Source: Actinotignum schaalii_C
GTDB lineage: Bacteria > Actinomycetota > Actinomycetes > Actinomycetales > Actinomycetaceae
Direction: 5' to 3'
NCBI RefSeq assembly: GCF_034119425.1
Contig: NZ_JAWUEL010000005.1
Location: 1 to 64,000 of the forward strand
Length of the DNA: 64,000 nt
In this document: positions 25,507-33,760 of the stretch, in pieces
How positions within the stretch are numbered: position 1 is the stretch's first letter
Layout: each line of letters starts with the position of its first letter
Program-made: the position numbers and the translations under genes
Notes under the pieces: model-generated
Database searches by the model: none
Told to the model about the DNA's origin: nothing
Seen by the model: the letters and a program-made list of their open reading frames with translations, nothing else

Positions 25507-26247
25507 ATGAAGACTCTCAGGATTTTTGCGACTCGATTCCCCGGTACGCGCTGTGGCCCGGGTACAGCGGCTGGTTCCCGGGCCACAGTGCGCTCCCGTT
25601 CCCGTGCGAGGCGCATGATCGTGGCACGCTGCTTGGCCGCGGCAGGCGCGGCTCTCACCCTGGTAGCGAGCCTCATTTCGCAATCGGCATCTGGCACAGT
25701 AGCGCCGTCGTCGGAAAACACTCCCACGCAGGCGGCAACTTCGGCAACGGAAAGTAAGCCAAAGGCACCGGTGGCATCCGCGCTCATGGCGAACGTCAGG
25801 AATACAACCCATACGACGGCCGCGCCTCCCCGCGCTACTGGCTTCCGCTCCCCTACCGGTAGCGAACCTGTGATCACTCGCCCCTTTGATCCACCGAAGC
25901 ACAATTGGCTACCTGGACATCGCGGAGTGGATGTGGAGCTCCCAGCGGGTAGCCCCGTCCTTGCCGCTGGCACGGGCACCGTGGTGTATGCCGGGATGCT
26001 CGCGGACCGCCCCGTTATTTCTATTGAACACGCCAATGGCCTGCGCACCACTTACGAACCGGTCGAACCACAGGTACGGCGCGGGGATACCGTGAGTACC
26101 GGAATGGTGATTGGGACATTACTGGCCGGCCATGAGGATGGCGGGCGCTTCCCCGGCGATGTTTTGCACTGGGGTGCACGGCGCGGGAAAACCTATATTG
26201 ACCCGCTCTCGCTTCTCTACCGGCGTGAGATTCGTCTTTATCCTTGA
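25507..26247 (+). CDS. M23 family peptidase (LytM-like), secreted
   Basis: This is a peptidoglycan endopeptidase-like protein of 246 residues. A hydrophobic signal segment (about 37-60, ARCLAAAGAALTLVASLI) is followed by an Ala/Thr-rich linker and an M23 domain (about 115-245) with RGVDVELPAGSPVLAAGTGTVVYAG and a final LHWGARRG. The usual first zinc ligand His of HxGxD is replaced: the text is HRGVD, which keeps His and Asp. The start could instead be the ATG at 25615, giving a more classic signal peptide. M23 genes usually lie here between xerC and rpsB, but on the same strand as them; this one is inverted. Confidence 0.85.
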   Translation: MKTLRIFATRFPGTRCGPGTAAGSRATVRSRSRARRMIVARCLAAAGAALTLVASLISQSASGTVAPSSENTPTQAATSATESKPKAPVASALMANVRNTTHTTAAPPRATGFRSPTGSEPVITRPFDPPKHNWLPGHRGVDVELPAGSPVLAAGTGTVVYAGMLADRPVISIEHANGLRTTYEPVEPQVRRGDTVSTGMVIGTLLAGHEDGGRFPGDVLHWGARRGKTYIDPLSLLYRREIRLYP

Positions 26248-26283
26248 CCCGTAACGCTTCAGTAATGCTCCTGCGATACTTCT

Positions 26284-27219
26284 TTAGGCCCGCGGGTGGG
26301 CTTGGGCGAAAGCAGCCCGGAGCCTGTCGGCGCTGACGTGAGTGTAGCGCTGCGTGGTTTGCAGAGATGAGTGACCGAGGATCTCTTGCACACTGCGCAA
26401 GTCTGAGCCGCCGTTAAGAAGATGCGTGGCAGCGGAATGGCGTAAATCGTGCGGGGTAATATCGGGTACTCCCGCACGGCTGGCAGCCCGGTGCACGACG
26501 TCACGCAGCGAACGCGGGTTGAGACGCCTGCCTTGTGCCCCCAAAAAGAGAGCCCGGGTCGGTTCTTTCATAAGAGCGGCACGCGCGGGCAGGTATTCCT
26601 GCACGGCCCGCATAGCCGGCACCCCGTACGGGACCACGCGTTCCTTATTTCCTTTTCCGACGACGCGCACCGTCAAATCAGGGCGAACCTGGTCAATATC
26701 CAGAGAACAGACTTCGCTCACGCGCAAACCAGCCGCGTACATGAGCTCGAGGGCCGCCCAGTCCCGGTAGGCGAGAGCTTTTCCGCTCTCGACCGCATGG
26801 CTTTTCGCGTTGTTAAGCAACTGTTGGGCCTGATGCTCATTGAGAACATGCGGGAGCTCGTTGGTTACCCGAGGTGATTTCAACCGTGCTGCCGGATCCG
26901 AAGCGGTATAGCCGCATCGGTATGCCCAGGAACTAAAAGTACGTATCGCAGCAGATTGCCGGGCCATTGAGGCTAGGGCACTCCCGTGTTCGCGCGAATG
27001 GGCTAGCCAGGCCCGCAAATCAGCCAGATCCAGGTGTTCGAGATCAATATCAAGATCGGATGAGTCCTGATCCGCCGTCTTGTTTCCGGTAGATAGCTCG
27101 TGAAGGAAAGCGAGGAGGGACACCACCTCGTGTAGATAGGCGCGGATCGTATGTTCGGAGTATCCGCGGCGCAGCCGTAATTCTCGCTCATAACGGTCCA
27201 AAATATCTGCTACTCGCAT
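26284..27219 (-). CDS. xerC: Tyrosine recombinase XerC
   Basis: XerC resolves chromosome dimers with XerD at dif. The 311-residue protein has the SAM-like N-terminal core-binding domain (ERELRLRRGYSEHTIRAYL) and the catalytic domain with Arg in AAGLRVSEV, His-Leu-Arg in HDLRHSAATHLL, His in LGHSSLQTTQRY and the nucleophilic Tyr. It is convergent with the M23 gene and 21 nt downstream of dprA. Confidence 0.95.
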   Translation of the reverse strand: MRVADILDRYERELRLRRGYSEHTIRAYLHEVVSLLAFLHELSTGNKTADQDSSDLDIDLEHLDLADLRAWLAHSREHGSALASMARQSAAIRTFSSWAYRCGYTASDPAARLKSPRVTNELPHVLNEHQAQQLLNNAKSHAVESGKALAYRDWAALELMYAAGLRVSEVCSLDIDQVRPDLTVRVVGKGNKERVVPYGVPAMRAVQEYLPARAALMKEPTRALFLGAQGRRLNPRSLRDVVHRAASRAGVPDITPHDLRHSAATHLLNGGSDLRSVQEILGHSSLQTTQRYTHVSADRLRAAFAQAHPRA

Positions 27220-27240
27220 ACTCCCCAGTTTATGCGAGCC

Positions 27241-28608
27241 TTATGTGGCCCGCTGCCGGCTCGCTTCTCGAGCCTGGGGCGTCAGGCGCCACTTCCCTCC
27301 CCGGCTCTCCGCAATTCCTGCTATCTCAAGTTTCCCGAGGGCCGCCATCACTTCGGTAAATCCCATTCCCGCGGTCTGCGCTATTTTATCCAGCGGCTGG
27401 TAATTGCGAGCCGGTAGCGCGTCGCGCACCCGCACCGCCCGGGGATCCCCGGCAAGCGGATCGGTCACAGCTAGCCCGAGCCCTAATTGCACCCCGCCGG
27501 CAAGCGCGTAAGTAACCGTTCGGCTGGCCGATGCGCCGCGGTGATCAGCCGTGGTGTTCCCCTCCGCCACCCGAGCGCGATCTTGGACAAATTGCTGGCC
27601 GGCGCTAAAGCCGAGCAATTCCACAATATCTTCCACCCCGGTAATACACACCGCGCCTTCTCGCAGCAGCCGATGGCAGCCCGTTGAACACATCGCGTAA
27701 ATGGATCCGGGCACTGCCCCGACCGGGATGCCGTAAGTATGTGCGTGCCCCGCGGTATTAATGGCGCCCGACCTATAGGGAGCTTCAATAACAACAACGG
27801 CACGTGATAGGCCGGCAATGATCCGGTTCCGGGCCAGAAAACGGTGCCGGTGAGGGGCATTGCCCGGAGCAGTTTCGGAAAGGGCAAGCCCGCCAGTATC
27901 AAGAATCCGCGCGAAGAGTTCCTGGTGGGCTTTAGGATAGGGCCGGTTGATCCCGCTGGCAAAGACCACCGCGGTCGGAGCGTTCGCGAGTATAGCGCCA
28001 CGGTGAGCAGCCGCATCAATACCAATGGCTCCCCCGGAAACAATAAGAGCGCCGCGTTCAGCAAGTTCGTAACTAAAATCGGTGGCGATCTTTTCGCCAT
28101 AGTCGGTAGCGGCGCGGGAGCCCACCATCGCGAGCGCGGGGCGATCCAGCGCCGCAATATTTCCTTTCCACCATAGTCCCAACGGACGTTGTTCCCCGAG
28201 CTGTGCTAAGGATCGCGGCCAGGTGGGGCTACCCGGGTAGGTGAAGCCGTAACCTCGGTTAAGTAGTTCACGGTCGCGCGCAAAGCCCTGTGCATCGTAG
28301 CGGGCACTCCAGCGGGCAGTGGCTGCGCGCAGCGATTCAGGAATCGGGGCACCCGCGCGTATTTCTTCCAACCAATCCAGAGCTCCGGCGTAACCGAGAT
28401 GTTCGGTGAGCGCAACGGCATGGTAGTCCTCCCCTTCGGCCAAGCGTGTCCATGCCATTGCTGCGGTTTCTTCTTGCGTGCTGGTGTTTTTCGTGCCGGT
28501 GGTTCCGGGGTGAGCCGCTACCGTGTCGGACGTTTCCGCGGCGGTTTCTCTTGCGCCGGCAGCTCCGGTTATTTCGCTGCCGGTCCAGGGTGTTTTATCC
28601 TCCGTCAT
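27241..28608 (-). CDS. dprA: DNA processing protein DprA
   Basis: DprA loads RecA on incoming single-stranded DNA during transformation; in non-competent species it has other recombination roles. The 455-residue protein has a nonconserved 100-residue N-terminus, a Rossmann core (LAMVGSRAATDYGEKIA, IVSGGAIGIDAAAHRG, FLARNRIIAGLSRAVVVIEA) and a C-terminal winged-helix domain. The ATG at 28608 overlaps the end of comM by 14 bases, so the two are coupled. Confidence 0.94.
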   Translation of the reverse strand: MTEDKTPWTGSEITGAAGARETAAETSDTVAAHPGTTGTKNTSTQEETAAMAWTRLAEGEDYHAVALTEHLGYAGALDWLEEIRAGAPIPESLRAATARWSARYDAQGFARDRELLNRGYGFTYPGSPTWPRSLAQLGEQRPLGLWWKGNIAALDRPALAMVGSRAATDYGEKIATDFSYELAERGALIVSGGAIGIDAAAHRGAILANAPTAVVFASGINRPYPKAHQELFARILDTGGLALSETAPGNAPHRHRFLARNRIIAGLSRAVVVIEAPYRSGAINTAGHAHTYGIPVGAVPGSIYAMCSTGCHRLLREGAVCITGVEDIVELLGFSAGQQFVQDRARVAEGNTTADHRGASASRTVTYALAGGVQLGLGLAVTDPLAGDPRAVRVRDALPARNYQPLDKIAQTAGMGFTEVMAALGKLEIAGIAESRGGKWRLTPQAREASRQRAT

Positions 28609-30115
28609 AGCCAAAATATCCTTTCCCGCGCAGGGCAAATGCCCCGGCAACGTCGTCGGTGGTGGGCTGTGTATGGCCTGATAGATCTGCAAGGGTCCAG
28701 GCAACTCGCAGGATTTTATCCGCCGCCCGCATGCTGATGAGGCCGCGGGTGAGGGCCTCGCCCAGGCTCGCGCTTGAACTGGGTGCTAACTGGGTATGCG
28801 CACGGAGCCAGGTACCTGGTATCGCCGCGTTGATATCCCAGGTTTCAACCCGGAAGCGGTGGTGTTGGCGTTCACGTGCTTCGCGCACCCGCGCCGCGAC
28901 CGTTTCGCTGTTATCCCCACTACTGCCCGCGGCTAGTTCGGCCCGGCTAGGCCTGGGCAGATTCACTATGAGGTCGATGCGATCCCGGAGCGGGCCTCCG
29001 ATGCGGTGCTGGTAGTGGGCGCGGTCTGCCCCCGAACAGGTGCAGGAGGTTGGGGAATCAAGTAGCCTGCCGCACCTGCACGGGTTTCCTGCTCCTACCA
29101 GTTGGAAACGGGCCGGGAAGCATACCGAGCCTTGTGCGCGGTGAATATGTACTTCTCCCGATTCCATGGGTTCGCGGAGGGACTGGATGGCTCTGGTGGT
29201 GAATTCGGGAAGTTCATCGAGGAAAAGTACACCGTGGTGCGCTAGGGAGATAGCGCCGGGACGGGGCCGGCTGCCTCCTCCCACCAGAGCGGTGGCACTT
29301 GAGGTGTGGTGGGGTGCCACGTAGGGAGGCCTGGTGGTAATCTCCTCAAATTGCCCGACGATGGAGCGAATGCTGGCGCTTTCTACCGCTTGGGAGCGGG
29401 TGAGGGGAGGCATGATTCCGGGTAGCCGGGTTGCCAACATGGATTTGCCCACGCCGGGCGCCCCGATCATGAGAAGGTGGTGGCCACCCGCGGCAGCTAT
29501 TTCCAAGGCGTGGCGGGCCAGGTATTGGCCCCGTACCTCCGCGAGGTCACCAATATCGCTACTGGCACGGGGCTGTGATACCGGCACGGGTGGCGGTGGT
29601 GGCACCGAATCACTAGCAACTCCCAGGCGCTGCGCTATCTGGGTGATATGCCAGATTTCTCCCACTTGGATCTGGGCCAGCGCAGCTTCGGCTCCGCAAC
29701 CGTGCGGAACGATGGCGTGCTGGAAGCCGTGGTGAGCGGCGCCCAGCACGCACGGTAATACTCCCCGCACCGGGCGCACCGATCCGTCCAACCCTAATTC
29801 GCCTAGGAAGACGCTTCCGGGCGGCACGTGGGTACGGGCCTGCGCAGCGAGGATGGCGGCAGCGATCGCCACATCGAAAGCGGTACCAACTTTCGGGGTA
29901 TCTGCCGGAGACAGATTCACAGTGACGCGCCCGGCCGGGAAGGGGATCCGAGCCGCGGCGAAAGCGGCTCGGATGCGTTCGCGTGATTCGCTCACCGCCG
30001 CATCTGGCAGGCCAACGATAGTGAAATTGGGCAGTCCCGAAAGGATCGCTACTTCCACCCGGATAGGCATGCCCCTGACACCGAGGATAGAGACGGTATG
30101 GGAGGTGCCAATCAT
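28595..30115 (-). CDS. comM: YifB/ComM family Mg chelatase-like AAA+ ATPase
   Basis: ComM is a helicase that aids branch migration in natural transformation. The 506-residue protein has an N-terminal Lon-protease-like domain (GLPNFTIVGLPDAAVSESRERIR), the AAA+ core with Walker A MIGAPGVGKSMLA, Walker B GVLFLDELPEF, a zinc-binding Cys cluster (NPCRCGRLLDSPTSCTCS) and the C-terminal SFRVAWTLADLSG-type segment (ILRVAWTLADLSG). The start at 30115 overlaps the yraN stop (ATGA). Confidence 0.94.
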   Translation of the reverse strand: MIGTSHTVSILGVRGMPIRVEVAILSGLPNFTIVGLPDAAVSESRERIRAAFAAARIPFPAGRVTVNLSPADTPKVGTAFDVAIAAAILAAQARTHVPPGSVFLGELGLDGSVRPVRGVLPCVLGAAHHGFQHAIVPHGCGAEAALAQIQVGEIWHITQIAQRLGVASDSVPPPPPVPVSQPRASSDIGDLAEVRGQYLARHALEIAAAGGHHLLMIGAPGVGKSMLATRLPGIMPPLTRSQAVESASIRSIVGQFEEITTRPPYVAPHHTSSATALVGGGSRPRPGAISLAHHGVLFLDELPEFTTRAIQSLREPMESGEVHIHRAQGSVCFPARFQLVGAGNPCRCGRLLDSPTSCTCSGADRAHYQHRIGGPLRDRIDLIVNLPRPSRAELAAGSSGDNSETVAARVREARERQHHRFRVETWDINAAIPGTWLRAHTQLAPSSSASLGEALTRGLISMRAADKILRVAWTLADLSGHTQPTTDDVAGAFALRGKGYFGYDGG

Positions 30116-30537
30116 GAGGCGTTCCGCAGATGGTCGATAGTGACGGGACCGGAGGTGGGCACGTTCACGGCCACGATATCCACCGCGAGTGCGGGGTAGT
30201 TTCCACCTTCTACGTGGAGCCACTGCGCCAGAAGATGGCGAAGCCTGCGATATTTTTCGGTACTAACGGCCAGAGGAGCGGGAACCGTATTCCGCCCGCG
30301 GCGGGTTTTCACCTCAACCGCAACCAGTGCGCCGCTGGGTTCTTCGCGGCATACCAGGTCAATTTCCCCGCACCGGCATCTCCAATTCTGGGCCAGCACG
30401 TGGTAGCCGCACTCCCGCACATATGCGGCGGCCACGTTTTCTCCCCATTCTCCGACCTCCCGAGTGGTGGCGGAAGGAGGAAGTGGGGCGAGCTCGTTGC
30501 GAGCAATGGTGGCATGCAAAGTTTCACACTGGTACAT
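30112..30537 (-). CDS. YraN/UPF0102 family endonuclease-like protein
   Basis: A 141-residue protein with the UPF0102 pattern: GEWGENVAAAYVRECGYHVLAQNWRCR (residues about 28-54), the acidic GEIDLVCRE and VAVEVKTRRG motifs that form a PD-(D/E)XK-like site, and KYRRLRHLLAQWL. Function not established. It is the usual neighbour of comM/dprA and is coupled to comM. A 129-nt gap separates it from DUF2469. Confidence 0.93.
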   Translation of the reverse strand: MYQCETLHATIARNELAPLPPSATTREVGEWGENVAAAYVRECGYHVLAQNWRCRCGEIDLVCREEPSGALVAVEVKTRRGRNTVPAPLAVSTEKYRRLRHLLAQWLHVEGGNYPALAVDIVAVNVPTSGPVTIDHLRNAS

Positions 30538-30666
30538 GCCCCTAGTGTGACGCGGATATTACCAATGGTGGCTCGGGCGGTGCGCGACTGAGGATAGCGT
30601 CGTCGTTTCAGATACCTGTGGATAAACGTAAGCTTCGCCTAAGCTCACGACGCAACGTTCTCCCGA

Positions 30667-30990
30667 TTAAAGCGAGGAACCCGGAAGATCAAGTTCCCGA
30701 GTAATATCGGTTTGGTTGAGCTCTTCGATATTGACGTCTTTAAAAGTCACCACCCGTACCGAACGAATGAAACGGGATGTGCGGTAGATATCCCACACCC
30801 ACGCATCGCTCAGGTTCACCTCGAAAAACACGTCACCTGCAGTCGAGGATCGTACTTTCACGTCTACGTCATTGGCCAAGTAAAAACGCCGTTCGGTTTC
30901 CACCACGTAGCGGAAAATCTTCACAACATCGCGGTACTCGCGATATAACGCGAGTTCCAGTTCGGCTTCGTAGCCGTCAATCTCGCTCAT
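30667..30990 (-). CDS. DUF2469 domain protein
   Basis: This 107-residue protein is a conserved actinobacterial family of unknown function. It contains the typical text YEAELELALYREYRDVV and FFEVNLSDAWVWDIYR, and it sits between rnhB and yraN as in other actinobacteria. It overlaps rnhB's stop with TAATG. Confidence 0.93.
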   Translation of the reverse strand: MSEIDGYEAELELALYREYRDVVKIFRYVVETERRFYLANDVDVKVRSSTAGDVFFEVNLSDAWVWDIYRTSRFIRSVRVVTFKDVNIEELNQTDITRELDLPGSSL

Positions 30991-31667
30991 TATTCACTCC
31001 TTACCGCGGGCAAATGCCACGACATTCGATGATACGGGCTCGGCCCCACCTGCGCGATGGCGTGGAGGTGAGCACGGGTACCGTACCCTTTATTATGTTC
31101 CCAATCGTAATCGGGGAAATCTTTCGCGAGTGCCTCCATATATCGGTCTCGCTCAACTTTAGCGACGACGGATGCCGCGGCAATCCCGGCGCAGGAAGCA
31201 TCCCCCTTAATCACGGTGGTGACCGGAAGCTGCGGGACCGTCGGTTCGGCATCGAAGAGGGAATCTTGGACCCACCAATTGTGTTTTCCGTCTAAGAGAA
31301 CAGCATCGGGGCGTAATCCGGATTTCTCCAGCTGGGCGAGAGCATCCGCAGCCGCACATCGCAAGGCTTCAATAATTCCCACCGTGTCGATCACACTGGC
31401 GGCTGCGCTTCCCACCGCTACCGCGAGCGGCCAGTCGCGGGCCGCCTGGTAGATCGTTTCCCGCCGGTGCGCACTCAGCATTTTTGAATCCCGTAATCCG
31501 GGTGGGAAGTCATCCGGAGTACTCCCATCCAGGAGGGCAATACCCACGCAGACCGGTCCGGCGATGGCACCGCGACCCACTTCATCCACTGCGGCGAGAA
31601 TACCCCCGCCGCGTGCCTCGAGCCGAGCCAATAGTTCTTTTTCGACTGTGCGATCAGGTTCCTGCAC
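30990..31667 (-). CDS. rnhB: Ribonuclease HII
   Basis: RNase HII removes ribonucleotides from DNA. The 225-residue protein has the catalytic acids in AAVDEVGRGAIAGP (Asp-Glu), in VLLDGK and in GDASCAGIAAASVVAKVERDR. The frame starts 5 nt after the lepB stop, so the two are likely co-transcribed, and it overlaps the DUF2469 gene. Confidence 0.96.
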   Translation of the reverse strand: MQEPDRTVEKELLARLEARGGGILAAVDEVGRGAIAGPVCVGIALLDGSTPDDFPPGLRDSKMLSAHRRETIYQAARDWPLAVAVGSAAASVIDTVGIIEALRCAAADALAQLEKSGLRPDAVLLDGKHNWWVQDSLFDAEPTVPQLPVTTVIKGDASCAGIAAASVVAKVERDRYMEALAKDFPDYDWEHNKGYGTRAHLHAIAQVGPSPYHRMSWHLPAVRSE

Positions 31668-31672
31668 GCGTA

Positions 31673-32572
31673 CTACCTGCCCTGCCCGGAAAGCACAGCA
31701 AGGGGAAGCCCCGGCTGGGCCGCCGTGGCTGAATATAAGGAACGCGGATCAACTGGATTTTCCGGCAGTGCCACCCGCGCACCCGCGGGTGCTGCCGGTT
31801 CGGGGACACCGGAAAAAACGTGGCTCATATCGGGCAAACGCCCGTGACGGCTCCACGGTGAGAAAACGTACCAGGCCCGGCCCACAACGTTTTCTACCGG
31901 CACGAATCCATTTCCGGATTCACGCTGATGCCACCGCGAATCTTTAGAATTGGCGCGGTTGTCCCCCATCATCCACAGGTACCCTTCCGGAACCTTCACC
32001 TCAAATTTCTGCAAGGAGGGCGACACCCCGTAATTGAGATATTCCTCCGTGATCGGCACGCCATTGACCTGCACGCGACCATCTTCCCCGCAGCAGCTGA
32101 CGGTATCCCCACCTTTAGCGATAATTCGTTTCACCAGGTAGTGACCAGAATCTGCCGGAAGAAGCCCGATGCCTTGCAGGATCCGAGTTCCGGTTTGGGC
32201 AATCCAGGACCGGTTTTCTTCCACATCATCAAGCCATCCGCCCGGATCCACAAAGACCACGATATCGCCGCGGCGTAACTCCTCATTATCGGTCACCATC
32301 CGGTTGACAAAAAACTTATCCCCGGTACTCAACGTGGTTTCCATGGAACCGGAAGGCACATTAAAAGCTTGTATAAAGAAAGTTTTTATAATGACGGAGA
32401 CGAGAAGAACGACGGCGACAGTGAGGGCCATCTCCACTACGCTACGCAGGCGCGAGTTACGCACGGGGGCTTCCCGGGCGTCCGCCTCGGGGCGCACCGG
32501 AGCAACCTCGGGAGGGTAGGAGGGAGGCTGCTCCGTATTGGCAGCGGAGGACTGACCGTCCGTTGTATTCAT
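31673..32572 (-). CDS. lepB: Signal peptidase I
   Basis: LepB cleaves signal peptides of exported proteins, here including the surface proteins in this window. The 299-residue form has one transmembrane helix (about 38-60, LTVAVVLLVSVIIKTFF), the Ser of NVPSGSM and the Lys of LVKRIIAKGGD as catalytic dyad, and the GDNRANSKDSR box. The ATG at 32572 is preceded by GGAGGAG six bases upstream. The same frame is open upstream to 33064, with a second plausible start at 33019, and could add a cytosolic Pro/Glu-rich extension of about 150 residues. Confidence 0.9.
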   Translation of the reverse strand: MNTTDGQSSAANTEQPPSYPPEVAPVRPEADAREAPVRNSRLRSVVEMALTVAVVLLVSVIIKTFFIQAFNVPSGSMETTLSTGDKFFVNRMVTDNEELRRGDIVVFVDPGGWLDDVEENRSWIAQTGTRILQGIGLLPADSGHYLVKRIIAKGGDTVSCCGEDGRVQVNGVPITEEYLNYGVSPSLQKFEVKVPEGYLWMMGDNRANSKDSRWHQRESGNGFVPVENVVGRAWYVFSPWSRHGRLPDMSHVFSGVPEPAAPAGARVALPENPVDPRSLYSATAAQPGLPLAVLSGQGR

Positions 32573-33117
32573 GGTTACTCCTCCGTGGTTCACATATGCT
32601 TCCGCTCGGGCGAGTTCATCTCGCAACGCATCAGCGTAGAGACCTTCATCCGCGTTCGAGAGCTGCTCCGTGAGCGTTAGCCTTAAGCGGGCTTCAGCTG
32701 CATTTATCTTAGCGGGCCCCTCCGACACGTTTTTTGTCTCGTTAGATTCCGGTGGTGTAGACAAGCAAGGCTGCGGCTCTGGCTCTGGCGCCGAATGCTC
32801 CGCTGCCCTCACTGCAGGTTGCAGGGCCTGCAATTCTGCCCCATCAAAGAGGTCGTCAAGCTCCGGTAGTTCGTCCACGTCCGGTACCGCATGCAGGTTC
32901 TGTACCTCAGGTGCGGGAGCGGCCCGGCGACCACGAGCCTGGCTCCGGTGGGTCCGCCCTGCCGGCCACCGCGAGGCATCCTCCGACGCCCGTGACCCGC
33001 CTGACGTGCCCTCGCCCATACGCCCCTCCGCCCCTGCATTAGATAAAAGATACGCGTATTCCATGCTACCAGCGCACGTGAACGTACCTGGGGTTATCCG
33101 CGCCGTCGCGCCACATT
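32573..33117 (-). other. Open in-frame extension upstream of lepB
   Basis: No separate gene is certain here. The lepB frame runs open from 33064 to 32572 and encodes Gly/Ser/Arg-rich, then acidic, then helical text (AEARLRLTLTEQLSNADEGL). The ATG at 33019 is preceded by GGAGGGG, so this may be the genuine N-terminus of a 448-residue lepB product. A putative promoter lies just above it. Whether the upstream part is translated is unresolved. Confidence 0.45.
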
Positions 33118-33146
33118 ATTTTAGTAAAGCTCCAGGAATAACTCAG
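33118..33146 (-). promoter_or_regulatory. Putative promoter for lepB
   Basis: On the minus strand TAAAAT (33118-33123) follows CTGAGT (33141-33146) by 17 nt. The -10 is good, the -35 matches TTGACA at only three positions. Two abutting decamers, TTATCGGAAC and TTATCGGAGA (33160-33179 on +), lie just upstream, with a third TTATCGG at 33204-33210. Confidence 0.4.
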
Positions 33147-33231
33147 CGTTGCTCTACCGTTATCGGAACTTATCGGAGAAGATGGTGCGCACGGTTTCCT
33201 AGGTTATCGGCCCGGGGTGCCCCAGATAAAA

Positions 33232-33259
33232 ATGGACCCGCACCGGGGCGCGGGTCCAT
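33232..33259 (-). terminator. Intrinsic terminator of rplS
   Basis: A 10-bp stem (33232-33241 with 33250-33259) with an 8-nt loop, followed on the minus strand by TTTTATC. It lies 28 nt past the rplS stop and separates rplS from lepB. Confidence 0.88.
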
Positions 33260-33286
33260 ATGTGAACGAGAAGTTCGTACCGTTCC

Positions 33287-33640
33287 TTACTTGGAATCGG
33301 TGCGACGTTCGCGAATCTTCGCTGCCTTACCGTGGCGATCACGCAGGTAGTACAGCTTGGCGCGACGCACCCGACCGCGGGTAATCACTTCGATGGATTC
33401 AATGGAGGGGGAATGCACCGGGAACTTACGTTCCACGCCCACCCCGAAGGAAATCTTGCGGACATCGAAGGTGGCGCGCAGGCCATCACCCTGGCGGGCA
33501 ATAACAACACCCTGGAACGCCTGGGTACGGGTGCGGTTACCTTCCACGACGCGCACGTTCACACGCACGGTGTCACCGGCGCGGAAATCGGGGATATCGT
33601 CGCGCAAACGCGAAGCATCAACTACATCAAGAGTCTGCAT
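33287..33640 (-). CDS. rplS: 50S ribosomal protein L19
   Basis: The 117-residue protein begins MQTLDVVDASRLRDDIPDF and has the hallmark GDTVRVNVRVVEG, TRTQAFQGVVIAR and the C-terminal GRVRRAKLYYLRD. It forms bridge B8 with 16S rRNA at the subunit interface. It follows trmD by 120 nt. Confidence 0.97.
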   Translation of the reverse strand: MQTLDVVDASRLRDDIPDFRAGDTVRVNVRVVEGNRTRTQAFQGVVIARQGDGLRATFDVRKISFGVGVERKFPVHSPSIESIEVITRGRVRRAKLYYLRDRHGKAAKIRERRTDSK

Positions 33641-33677
33641 TATTCATTCACTTTCCGCCTCTGCACGCAGGCCAGGG

Positions 33678-33734
33678 GCGCTGTTATCGGTTAAGATCTC
33701 GCCGATGCGCGACCCCCTGCGGCAGGCACAGCGC
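33678..33734 (-). other. Possible structured RNA element upstream of rplS
   Basis: Between the trmD stop and rplS start, GCGCTGT (33678-33684) can pair with ACAGCGC (33728-33734), and inside it ATCGG (33686-33690) with CCGAT (33702-33706). This could be an attenuator or an L19 leader, but the pairing is short and no known consensus is matched. Confidence 0.3.
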
Positions 33735-33760
33735 ATTATGAAAGCGAGGAAACTCCACTA

